Source: Diphasiastrum complanatum (Eukaryota; Streptophyta; Lycopodiopsida; Lycopodiales; Lycopodiaceae). From it: DNA of 64,000 bases. A program made the translations under genes and the position numbers. Shown in pieces: positions 11,929-22,239 of this stretch. The notes beneath the pieces are model-generated. The model was not told the origin of the DNA. It was given only the letters and a program-made list of their open reading frames with translations, and did no database searches. The stretch's first letter is position 1; each line of letters begins with the position of its first letter. The stretch is from positions 26,171,482 to 26,235,481 of the forward strand of contig CM055107.1 of the NCBI GenBank assembly GCA_029204225.1, written 5' to 3'.

Positions 11929-12337
11929 TCACAGGTTCCACACTATCTGTGAACACGGTTCTTTGGATTTCTTTACTTCTTCTTTACCGTTCTTTATGGT
12001 TCTTCTGGTTCTTACGGTTCTTCTTGTTAGAACGGTTATCACACGGACGTGCTACTCAGATTTCAACATGTATTTCCCAACTTGTCAATGGGAGACACGG
12101 TTCCGATACTCAGCTACATGCATAAGCCAGCCATGTAACCATCTACAGCTCAAGAGGATCAACGTTCTGGAACAGGGAGCAGTCCTACCACTATCTACCT
12201 ATGGTAGGGTTTCTGAAGACATTCTCCGGCAACGACGCCAAATGTTCACAGGTTCCACTCTATCTGTGAACACGGTTCTTTGGATTTCTTTACTTCTTCT
12301 TTACCGTTCTTTATAGTTCTTCTGGTTCTTACGGTTC
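11929..12337. repeat. 92-bp direct repeat pair (11929-12020 and 12246-12337)
   Basis: The two copies are offset by exactly 317 bases and differ at two positions by eye (CACACT/CACTCT and TATGG/TATAG). Both start TCACAGGTTCCAC and are rich in GGTTCTT triplets. A 14-base inverted repeat (ACCACTATCTACCT near 12189 and its complement near 12342) is also present. No protein match was recognised. Confidence 0.85.
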
Positions 12338-12529
12338 CACAGGTAGATAGTGGTTCTGTATGATCACAGCGAGCAGTTATGAAACGGTTCTGAGACCTCC
12401 TTGGTCATGGGTGAGAGGTTATCTGTGTCTTCGGCTTGGCTCAGCATCTGGGGATTCTCTGGAATCTGCTAACAATAAAGCAATGTTTAATAAACAGGCC
12501 GAGTTGGAATTCTTGTTGATCTTCTAGTT

Positions 12530-14240
12530 GAGGTTTCTGGTTGTGAAATTTGACTTTGTGTTGGTTGTCTTCGTTGCTCATGAGTTGCAGCTTGATTATC
12601 GTTTTCTGAGTCTAACTATACAGGTTGACTGCATGATGGAATCAAAATAGTATTTTGATATGTATTAGTTGTCGGGGCAAAAATTGTAGACTGCATCTGG
12701 TCCTTGCCCTTCAAATCAATGAACTGATCTTTAATAAAGGTCACATCCTTGTTAATGAAAGCTTTACATGTCTCTATATTGTCTAGTCTATACATTCCAT
12801 CAAAAATACAATAGCCAACAAAAATAGTTTTAAATAAATGCTCATCTAATTTCTTTCTGTTGTCCTTTGGAATATGAGCATAGGCAGTACATCCGAATAC
12901 TCTCAAATGCTTTAATGAATTGGATCCTTTCGAGACTTCATGAGGAGTTCTATTGTCAGGGAGGCCTTTAGTTATACATCGGTTCTGCACATAGGCTATT
13001 GTCGATACAACATGTTGCCAAAATGATTTGGGCAACAAAGCATGAGTTATCATGCATTTGGCAAACTCGACTAAGGTTCTGTTCCTCCTTTTTGCCAATC
13101 CATTCGATTGTGGAGAATAGGAAGCAGCAAACTGCTGCTCGACGCCATTCACTGAGCAGTAGTCCTTGAATTCATTTGAAATGTATTCATCGTCATTGTC
13201 GCTCCTAAGGGCTTTGATTTTCTTGCATGTCTACAATTCTGCATTTTCTTTGATTTTCTTGGAAGGCTTCATATTTATGTTTCAAGAAATATACAACAAT
13301 TCTTTTAGAATAGTCATCTATGAATGTAATAAAGCATTGATGGTGTCTACATTGGGCCACATATATCTATATAAACTATGTCCAACAAATCCTTAGATAC
13401 ATGTTCTTGATTTCACTTAAATGGCCTTCTTGCACGCTATCCAACGATATAGCTTTGGCAGACAAAAGGGTCGACAATTCGATATTCTAAATCAAGAACT
13501 GAAGAATGCTTAGACATGTTACCTATCGACATATGATTAAGGTGGCCAAGTCTATAATGCCAAATCAATTCTTTATTGATAGATGTTGAACTGCTTAAAG
13601 CACAATCAGTCACAGAGTTACAATGACTAAGCCTATAGAGATATCCTTGTCTCTTTTCGAGTGCAAGAACTCTCTTGATTTTATCAATAATTTGACAAGA
13701 ATCTGCTTGAAACTCTACCCTATGTCCTAAATCTATAATTCAACTGACCGACAATAGATTGTTGTCAGATTTGGTATATACAATACATTTGGTATGAGCT
13801 TCGACAATCCATTCTGAAAATTCGGTCTAACAGTACCTTCACCTTTGATTCTGTGTGAGATGATGTCTCCAAGGTGAACGAACTTCTTGGTGCTGTAGGC
13901 TGAATAGTCGATAAACCATTCTTGATGGCTTGTCATGTGTTGTGTTGCTCCAGAATCGAGGAACCACTCCTCCAATTGTTCGGCATGGTGATGGTTCACC
14001 ATGAACGCCTCCTGCTCGTCATCATCATCGTCTTCTTGGACCTTCTGCTTCATGTTGTTTGCATGGGCTTGTTGATCCGGCTGCTTCTTCTTGTCGTTGT
14101 TGAATTTCAGGATCTGGCAGTCTTGGATTTCTTGGTTCGTCCTCTTGTAGTACTTGCAGAAGAGCCTCTTCTTGTTTTGAGCATTCTGGGTCTTCTATGA
14201 TTGTTTCTGATTGTCGTCGATTTGTCTTTGATAAAGACAC
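12530..14240 (-). pseudogene. copia gag (end)-protease-integrase remnant
   Basis: Starting at about 14240 on the minus strand, pieces in different frames show a degenerate zinc knuckle (FCKYYKRTN...QDC, with one Cys and the His lost). An acidic linker follows, then protease WFLDSGATQHMTS near 13960. A broken integrase zinc region (RLGHLNHMS) lies near 13520-13570. The integrase core has SDNDDEY near 13190, and the C-terminal part 13152-12616 is open for 178 codons. The catalytic Glu position in the latter reads NGLAKRRNR, Lys instead of Glu. It ends in the Ser/Thr/Pro-rich linker that normally precedes RT. It is clearly inactive. Confidence 0.88.
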
Positions 14241-14628
14241 ATTAAGTTCGTACTTTAAAGCCTTAGTATTTTTCCTTGTCTTGTAGATTGTTGCATATTA
14301 TAAACTAGTTTCTGTAGAGTCCAAATATTTGAACTGTTTGTCGCACAGCTCACATTTTTCACGCTTTTCACATTTTGATAAAAGGCAACAATAGGTCTAA
14401 AATGAACCAGGATTGTATTTCAATCAACCTTCATCTTTTTTGACACATACTCAAAAGGCCAACACTTCGGGTTAAGGTCGACACTCAAGAGTATCCATAT
14501 GTAAGCCAGGGTAAGGAAGAACTATCGGTGTTTACACTATATCAGAATAATTGTTCTGGTATTATATGATCAATCACTCTAATACCATGTCGGTATAAGA
14601 TAAAAGAAAACAGAGAGTAGAAATTATA

Positions 14629-14640
14629 GCTCTGATACCA
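14629..14640 (-). other. Primer-binding site (initiator tRNA-Met type)
   Basis: The minus strand reads TGGTATCAGAGC directly after the LTR end at 14641, a perfect copia-type site. A second, imperfect TACCATGTCGG copy occurs at about 14582-14592, suggesting a small local duplication. Confidence 0.88.
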
Positions 14641-15603
14641 TGTCGGGAGAAATGTGTCACAACAGGGGAGAGTACTCCTCGGTGCATGAAACCACGCTAC
14701 TGGATTTAGTCCGACTTCGATAGTTCAAAGTCTGCCCTACTTGATCACAACTTCGAAGGCACATGATCAGGACTATCGATTCCATAGCCAAGCACAAATT
14801 AGATAGATTTTGACTTGTAAATTATAATGTGCGGAAGCATATATAGAGTGTAATTTAGAGCATTCAAATCAACACAACATTATTAGTCATAAGAATATTT
14901 TAATCTACGAATGAATGAATCTACATGGCATGAAAGAAAGCTCAAACAAGATAAACATGCATTCAACACAGTACGCAAGATGACCTAGATTATTGGAACA
15001 AATTATTCAGTCGTAGGTAGTACAATGTGTCTGAAGATGCAAGCAGAGTCGCGTTCTTCCTCAAACTAAACTCTAGCGAAGCAGAGAGGAAGAACGAATT
15101 ATCACGACTCGTTCAATTGAAGCGAGTAGTTGAATTGCAAATATTGAGTAATGTAGCAACTAATGTGTTGCTAATTATATAGACATGGCTAACTATCTAA
15201 AAGAATGCTTAATCTGTACTTTACAATTAGGATTAAGGCACTTCGTGCTATTGGAAGTCGTCTTCGGACAATATATGATTATGTTGGAGATTATGTCCGA
15301 GGGCGTGACTCAATGTACTTGTTGATCTGTTGGTAGTTGGATTACGGCCGATTGTTCGAGGATGGCCGAATAATCGAGGCTGGTCACATAGTCCAGGATG
15401 GCCGAACAATCGAGGATGGCCGAATAGTCGAAGGTGGCCAAACAATCGAGGGAATATTGTCATCGATTCTTTTGTATTTTTGCAGACTGTTAGAAAACAA
15501 ATGTATATCTACAGAGTATGTGATTATGTGGTTATTTACAAGCAGCAAATGAATGGATCTAGATTAGCAGAAAGATAGGGATGGAGAGGATAAAAGTCCA
15601 ACA
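14641..15603 (-). repeat. 5' LTR of the truncated copia element (963 bp)
   Basis: Begins TGTCGGGAGA next to the primer-binding site and ends TCCAACA (TGTTGGA on the minus strand, a common copia LTR start). It contains the 18-bp minisatellite at 15341-15450. Confidence 0.75.
15341..15450 (+). repeat. 18-bp minisatellite inside a copia LTR, about 6 copies
   Basis: The units are variants of GATGGCCGAACAATCGAG repeated at 18-bp spacing (15361, 15379, 15397, 15415, 15433), with a first degenerate unit at 15341. It lies in the U3 part of the LTR, where such repeats often act as enhancer elements; that role is inference. Confidence 0.88.
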
Positions 15604-17765
15604 AGTATCACATTTGAAGCTTATACTAATGAATTAGATCAAAACTGATTTCTAACTCTACCCAACAATTGCTTGCGATGACATCACTAATCACTTCATA
15701 ACATGAACAAACCACTTCCTATGATATCGATAATCACTTCAATAGCAACCAAGAGTAGTTGGATGTCAAATGCACATCATCACATTCAAATTAGCTTTTG
15801 TATATTGTTGGAAAGTTGTTGAGTTTCTACCACTTTTTTCCAGGTGAAAATATTATGTTCATCCCAAGGCATGGAAGATTGCACCATCATTATAGATTAA
15901 TTCTCTAAACAATTGCAACAACAGGTGTAATGTCACTCAGTCATTCTCACTGACTCCAAGCAAACTGGCCCAAGTTAGCCCCTTGGGGATAGTTCCAAAA
16001 TTGTTCTTGGTTGACTTTCTTGAGGCTAGCAAGAGGTAGTTAGAGATGCAACCCTAAACCCACCTCAAGGGGAGCATCCTAGCCACCAATTTGTATGGCC
16101 AGCAGCAACAATGCATTATACGAAAAGTCTAGAGAGAACTTGCTAGTATATGTTCAAGGTTGCCATCTAGTAAATGGTAAACAAGCATTGTCTCAAGATG
16201 AACATCGCATCTTGAAGTTGTATCTCCTAAATGTTAAAGATAGTCCTAAAGAAGATGCAATGAGCCAGTAGTTGTCACTCCATCTCCATGGATACTTACG
16301 AAGTTACTTTTTAGAGCTATGACAAGAGTTTGACCCTATTTTAGATATCTTCCACCACAACTTTCCCTTCAAAGACATGCATTTCCACCTTCTTACAATG
16401 GTTGGGATAAGAGTGTTGCATTCTAATTCTAACCTTTAAAAAAAAATCGTAACTAGTTATAAGGAGTGCTCAGGAAAGCAGACAAAGTACATGAATGAAA
16501 TTGACTTCTTTCCAATAAAAATTGGCATATTTCCCAAAAACCAACTTCATGAAAATTATGAATGTCTTTTATGCGGACAAGTAGTCCCTTTTTTGGGCAA
16601 TGGTTCTTGAAAAATTGACAAGCTTAAAAAATACAGGTTTCTTGAGCGTAACTCAAAAAAAGCTTTCCGAACACATCATTCTAAAAAATGTTTCCATGGT
16701 TCTCTTAACTGAAACATCAGAAGGCAGTCTCCATGCATCACAAACATTTCATAGGACTTATTGACCAACTTCATAGTTCAAAGTTCAAATGCACAAAAGG
16801 CAAACAAGTACATACTGCAAATTGAATACTTATACAACCATAAGCGTGATCTTCTGCATCATAAGAGTAGACTATTACAATGAAAAAAACACCCAATTTA
16901 GGAATCATTATAGTGAGCACCATGTGTGCTATGTGTAAAATTCTATAGAGCTCATACATTGATACAACTAGTCAATTTACAAACTACCACATCTTGTAAG
17001 CAACAACCTAAACTAGTTGATACCTTTGGAGTTAACTAGTTTGTTGAGAAGGGCGCTCATTTTGGTACTCAGAGAATAATAGCAATCTAGATAACCCACT
17101 TCAAAAATCAATTTTCTTGTAACCAAAAGTGTATTCGAATCAGATATCTCAAAGATTGCAAAGCATTTTTGCATATGGCTACAACCCACATCAATAGAAT
17201 ACAATCATATCACACTAGAAAATAAGCTAACTCAGAAGATTAGCAGGTTCTCTTTAAGGAGCCTGAACTGCAAAGAGAAGATGCAATGCATCAGGTGAGA
17301 CATCACCACCACCGTGGGAACACCCCTCCTCCTCCTTCTTCACCATCATTTGCATTGATATGAAATGAAGCAAACCCATTGAAACTCCAAGCAACGAGCT
17401 CACATCTGCTAAATTGGTCGTCGTCTATACACATTGTAACCATTCCAAGAGGCTATCCAAGGTTGTGATTTATTCAGCCAATGAAAGCGTTCCATTTTTC
17501 TTAGTTCTCAGCAATATGAAAGCTGCCTGACATGGATTGCCAGTATGAGAGACCGCAGTGTCAGAGATATTTGCTTGTCAATAACAGGTAAAAATTATAA
17601 GCTTTTAAAGTTTTTTGAATCCTTCAAACATCTCAAGGTTGCTACAAGATAAGTAGATTTTCAACTAGATAAGATGGTCCATACTCCCCCAAAAATGAAA
17701 TGAAAGAAGGGTATAAAAATGAGCGACAATAGGTTAACACGATTTGAAAGGAGTAATGGGCCAAG

Positions 17766-17770
<5 letters not shown>
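15604..17770. other. 2.2 kb without a recognised gene
   Basis: I checked both strands. Only short open stretches occur (for example 16771-16959 and 17013-17204, minus), with no recognisable motif. 17221-17480 has TCC/CTT-rich sequence that could belong to a transcribed untranslated region, but I cannot support a gene. Confidence 0.4.

Positions 17771-17810
<40 letters not shown>
17771..17810. repeat. (TG)n microsatellite
   Basis: About 20 uninterrupted TG units. Confidence 0.97.
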
Positions 17811-17812
<2 letters not shown>

Positions 17813-17849
17813 AGATTGAGAAATGGGAGGGGAGGGAGGCGTAATACCT

Positions 17850-17949
17850 GATTAATGAGATGGGAGAGAGAGAGGGAGGGAGGATAGGACGAAAAGGATT
17901 GATTAATGAGATGGGAGAGAGAGGGAGGGAGGATAGGACGAAAAGGATT
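17850..17949. repeat. 51-bp tandem duplication, GA-rich
   Basis: Two near-identical units starting GATTAATGAGATGGGAGAGA at 17850 and 17901, in a GA/GGGA-rich tract upstream of the PPR gene. The tract may be part of its promoter region. Confidence 0.85.
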
Positions 17950-18287
17950 AATGGGATGGATGAGATGATGTGAAAGGATTGATGGAAGGGAGGGAGGGAG
18001 GAGGGAGTAGAGCTGGGAGCAGCAAATATGTGCGAGAGCTTCAGAAGAGCACAGCAGCACGCACGCACGCACGCATGCCATGGCAATGACAACAACAACA
18101 ACGTTAATAGGACGACGCGGAGGGGGAGAAAAAGGCCTTTGTTTCAACCTCAACTATGATCGTCTGGGCAGCCTCTTCTTCTTGTTCCTCTCTGCTGATC
18201 CTTCTTCTCTTCCTCCTCATCCTCATCAATCTCTACTCCTTTTGTTGCCCCCTCGCCTCATCATCATCTTCATCAGAAGACCCACAA

Positions 18288-21220
18288 ATGAATACGCTCT
18301 CTCATCTTCTTTTGCTTCGCTCACTTGGTACCACTGCTCGTCTTCCTCCTTCTAGAGGTCGTCCTTGGATGGACGTCACCAGAAAGGAGGCACTGTGGAT
18401 CAACAATCGGCTCAATCCTCATTGGGTTCGTGCCAGGCTACAATTTCAACAACGGAGGTTATTCGCTTTTTCAGCACCTCGGGGCTCGGGTATGCTTAGT
18501 ATTTATGTCATACTCTTTTTAACTCGCCAGCACTCCGTGGCTGAGTGGGGAGATGAATTTGCAGAGATGCTTAAAGCCGACAATCCTTAATCATGTTTCT
18601 GATGCATTCTGGTTTACCCTTAGGGCATGCAGGCAGACTAGTTAGAATGGAGCAGCTCTGGCAGGAGTTTTTCTCAGATCCATCGCAGTGGTGGGACAAT
18701 AGATTGACTAAGGTGCGCCTTATTTCAGGTTGCACTTGCTTTGGCTAATCACTTGAATTTTATTGTTGCTATAATGTTATGGGTATGAGGCTGATTGCTT
18801 AGTGTAGACGTTTTCCTTAAGTTGAAGCTTTGACTGTGATCTGTATAATGTTATGCAGAAAACTCCAAAGCACCCGGACTTTAAACATAAGAGGACGTTT
18901 GAGGGCCTATGGATTAATCCCTCCTGGTTAAAAGAAAAGATGGCGTCTATGACATTGGGTCATATACAATCTGGTGATGGATCGAGATCACGGTATGGCT
19001 GTAACCCACCTTTGTTCGCGAAGCTTCTTCTGTATGGGTTTTCCTTTCTAGATCTCCGGCGGTCTGTTGCCTTTTTGTTTTTTCAAATTCGAATGTGCAG
19101 CTCTAGGTCCGGGTGTGAGACTATCAAATGTCCTTTTTCTTGCTCTTTCAAAATTGACACTTGTTCATATTTCTTTATCATCATTGTATGAATCATGCAG
19201 GGTGCCCGACTTCTTTTTCAATGTTGATAAGCTGAGCAAACTCTGTGAGGAGGGACGCTTGAAAGAGGCCCTACATATGTTGGAGCTTATGGTTCAGCAA
19301 AATACTAAACCTCCAATTCACGCCTATGTTTGCCTTTTGAAGGGATGTTCCAGAAGGAAGGCCCTGGCGGAGGGCAAGCAAGTGCATGCCCTTATAGTCC
19401 AAAGTGTACTTGATTCAAATATTTTGTTAGCAAACACCCTTGTTCGCATGTACTCCAAATGCGGTAGTTTGCTGCATGCGCACAAAGTATTCAGCAACAT
19501 GCCTCAACACGATGTGTATTCGTGGACTGCTATCATCTCAGCATATGCTGATAGAGGAGAAGTTGAGGAGGCTATTAATTTATTTCACCAAATGCAAGAG
19601 ACAGGCTTAGCACCAGACAAGGTTCTGTTCGTTGTTGCCCTAAAAGCATGTGCCACCCTAGCAGGCCTGGAACAGGGCAGACAGCTCCACTCCGACATCA
19701 TAAAAAGAGGCTTTCAGTCGGACGTGATTGTGGGAAACACCCTTGTTAAAATGTATGCAAAATGCGGGTGCACCGAGGACGCCCGTGAACTGTTCAACAA
19801 CATGGGTGAACGGAATGTGGTTTCATGGAATGCGATGATTGCGGGATATGCACAGAATGGGCTTGGGAAGGATGCCCTTGCTCTGTACGAGCAAATGAAA
19901 CAGGAAGGCATGCAGCCAAACAATGTCACGTTCCTTCTTCTCCTAAACGCATGTGCCAGCCTAGCAGCATTGGAACAGGGCAAACAGCTCCACTCTGAGA
20001 TCATAAAAAGAGGCTATCAGTCGGATGTGGTTGTGGGGAACACCCTTGTTGACATGTATGCAAAATGCGGCTGCACAGAGGACGCCCGGGAGCTGTTCGA
20101 CAACATGAATGAACGAGATGTGGTTTCATGGACTGCGATGATTGCAGGATATGCACAGAATGGGCTTGGCAAGGAGGCCCTTGCTCTGTATGAGCAAATC
20201 AAACAGGAAGGCATGCAGCCAAACAATGTCACATTCGTTCTTCTCCTAAACGCATATGCTAGCCTAGCAGCCCTGGAACAGGGCAAAGAGCTCCACTCCG
20301 AGATCATAAAAAGAGGCTTTCAGTTGGATGTGGTTGTGGGGAACGCCCTTGTTGACATGTATGCAAAATGCGCCTGCACAGAGGACGCCCAGAAGCTGTT
20401 CGCCAACATGAGTGAACGAGATGTGGTTTCATGGAATGCGATGATTGCAGGATATGCACAGAATGGGCTTGGCAAGGAGGCCCTTGCTCTGTATGAGCAA
20501 ATGAAACAGGAAGGCACGCAGCCAAACAATGTCACGTTCGTTCTTCTCCTAAACACTTGTGCCAGCCTAGCAGCCCTAGAACAGGGCAAACACCTCCACT
20601 CTGAGATCATAAAAAGAGGCTTTCAGTCGGATGTGGTTGTGGGGAACACCCTTGTTGACATGTATGCAAAATGCGGCTGCAAAGAGTACGCCCGGGAGCT
20701 GTTTGACAACATGAGTGAACGGAATGTGGTTTCATGGAATGTGATGATTGCAGGATATGCACAGAATGGGCTTGCCCAGGAGGCCCTTGCTCTGTTTGAG
20801 CAAATGCAGAGGGAAGGCACGAAACCTAACAAGGTCACATATATTAGTGTTCTCTCTGCATGTGTCCATTCTGGCCTAGTAGATCAAGGTCGTTATTTCT
20901 TTGATTCCATGTGTAAAAATCATGGTGTCACACCAACTAAGGAACACTATGCATGTATGGTTGATCTTCTACGGCATGCAGGGTGCTTGGCCGATGCTGA
21001 GCTCTTTATCAACAAAATGCCAATTCAGCCTAATAGTGTGGTTTGGATGACTTTGCTTGGTGCTGCTAGAAACCATGGCCATGTGGAGATAGGAAGACGT
21101 GCCTTTGATTGTGTCGTGAAGTTGGAACCAAAAAATGCTGCACCTTATGTGCTGCTAGCAAACATCTATGCAGCTGCTGGTAGGAAGGATGAGTTATCTA
21201 AGATCAGAAATGAAATGTAG
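18288..21220 (+). CDS. PPR protein (PLS class) with N-terminal PDF-like motif; four exons; E/DYW tail lost
   Basis: Proposed exons are 18288-18489, 18633-18712, 18859-18992 and 19201-21220. All donors are GT and all acceptors AG, and the phases match, giving 811 residues. An acceptor 9 bases upstream (exon from 18624) also keeps frame. Exon 1 encodes an Arg-rich, acid-poor leader suiting an organelle transit peptide; an upstream in-frame ATG at 18156 would add a hydrophobic segment. Exons 2-3 encode WQEFF...WWDNR...PDFKHK...LWI, closely resembling the PDF motif of organellar single-stranded-DNA-binding OSB proteins. Exon 4 carries tandem PPR motifs, including four near-identical 101-residue blocks. 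PPR proteins bind organellar RNA sequence-specifically, and DYW-tailed ones edit C to U. Here the frame ends at 21218-21220, just before the E/DYW region, so editing by this protein alone is unlikely. The RNA target is unknown. Gene model inferred from sequence, not transcripts. Confidence 0.85.
18490..19200 (+). other. Introns 1-3 of the PPR gene
   Basis: Intron 1 is 18490-18632 (GTATGC...TGCAG, with a tandem acceptor TTAG at 18623). Intron 2 is 18713-18858 (GTGCGC...ATGCAG). Intron 3 is 18993-19200 (GTATGG...CATGCAG). They interrupt the N-terminal PDF-like region and leave the PPR array in one exon. Phases are 1, 0 and 2, and each junction restores the conserved motif. Confidence 0.78.
19688..20899 (+). 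repeat. Four tandem 303-bp units encoding identical-length PPR blocks
   Basis: Units start at 19688, 19991, 20294 and 20597, each with a His-Ser-(Asp/Glu)-Ile-Ile-Lys-Arg-Gly codon series, and are exactly 303 bp (101 codons, one PLS triplet). Nucleotide identity between units is very high by eye, including at many third positions. The last unit diverges toward its end. This indicates recent tandem duplication or gene conversion within the exon. Confidence 0.95.
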
Positions 21221-21642
21221 GGAGGCAGGTGTGAAAAAAATGCCTGGGTGCAGCTGAATCGAAGTTGAGAACCAACTGCATACCTTTGTTGTAGGTGTTG
21301 CAACTCATCCACAAAGCAAGGAGATTCAGGCTGAAGTGGATAGATTGGTGGGGTTGATAAAGAAGGCAGGGTATAAACCTAATTTAAGCTCTGTCCTGGA
21401 TGATGTGGAGGACGAGGAGAAGGAGAATGCTTTGTGTCGACATAGTGAGAGGCTGGCCATTGCTTTTGGGCTCGTCAACACGCCTTCTTGGACACTTATT
21501 CGCAAAAAAAAATCTTCGGGTCTGCGGTGACTGTCACAGTGCCACAAAGATCATCTAAAAAATTGTCGGGCGTGACATCAGTGTGATGGAGAGATACCAC
21601 CATTTTAAGGATGGCTTCTGTTCCTGTGGAGATTATTGGTGA
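21221..21642 (+). pseudogene. Broken E/DYW domain downstream of the PPR frame
   Basis: Directly after the stop at 21218-21220, homology continues for about 140 residues. It includes the E-region (KKMPGCS, then IEVENQLHTF), the deaminase HSE motif (CRHSERLAIAFGL near 21440), CGDCHSATK near 21530, and the terminal GDYW codons ending at 21639 before a TGA. Four lesions are visible: a 1-base insertion creating the TAG at 21218; a TGA in the CSW motif near 21258; an extra A in the A-run at about 21505; and a TAA in the IISKIVG segment near 21556. The deaminase zinc ligands are present in the DNA but cannot be translated as one protein. The decay looks recent relative to the intact PPR exon. Confidence 0.9.
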
Positions 21643-22053
21643 TGATAAGTTGAAAAAAGCGACTGCAACTAGCTTATTTGGACAGCAGGCAGAAGGCTTG
21701 ATTTGGGAGTTTTTTGGCAGCCTTGGTTGTCACACTTTTAACTTCACAATGATGGTCAAGGTTGATGACTCATGAGTGTATCCTTATTGGTCTTTTGAAG
21801 ACAATACATCTCTTTGACCCCCATTTTCTCTCCATTTTTGCTTTTGAGGTTTTTTGTCGATGTTGCAGTGGACTAACTTTATTGTAAGACTAATTTTCAT
21901 TGATTCTTGGTTTACTTTGTCAGACTACGGTCCCTACCCAACAATTAATTTTTAGCCCTTCGTTTGGGAAATAGTATACCTTGTTTTCAAAGGGAGAGTC
22001 ATAGATTACTTAGGCTTCATTTCCAAATCTTTAATGTGTGCTCAATGACATCT

Positions 22054-22058
<5 letters not shown>
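21643..22058 (+). other. 3' flank of the PPR gene
   Basis: AT-rich and probably a former 3' untranslated region. No convincing polyadenylation signal or further coding sequence was identified. Confidence 0.45.

Positions 22059-22119
<61 letters not shown>
22059..22119. repeat. (CT)n(CA)n compound microsatellite
   Basis: 22 CT units followed by about 8 CA units. Confidence 0.97.
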
Positions 22120-22239
22120 CATGGAATATCGGTGCCGTATAGTTCTCATTCTGAAAGACTGGTGAATGCCTTGATTGTCTTTTCTGAGCATAGCAATATT
22201 CTCGATTTGATGGTCCACAATTGCTTGTCCATTGATGAG

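Larger units (their letters stand above)
12480..15603 (-). mobile_element. Truncated copia element: 5' LTR, gag end, protease, integrase; RT missing
   Basis: The minus strand carries, from right to left, a 5' LTR (15603 to 14641), a primer-binding site, protease, integrase and the linker before RT. Homology is lost near 12480, where the RT domain should begin, and no 3' LTR was found. The right flank after the LTR is AGTAT. The element is therefore a 3'-truncated relic. Confidence 0.88.

Noticed and set aside
17661-18153. Minus-strand ORFs of 139 and 146 codons with His-Thr repeats
   Set aside because: They run through the (TG)n and GA-rich tracts; composition explains them, and no domain is visible.
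19714-20838. Series of 71-96-codon minus-strand ORFs at 303-bp spacing
   Set aside because: Mirror frames of the repeated PPR units on the plus strand.
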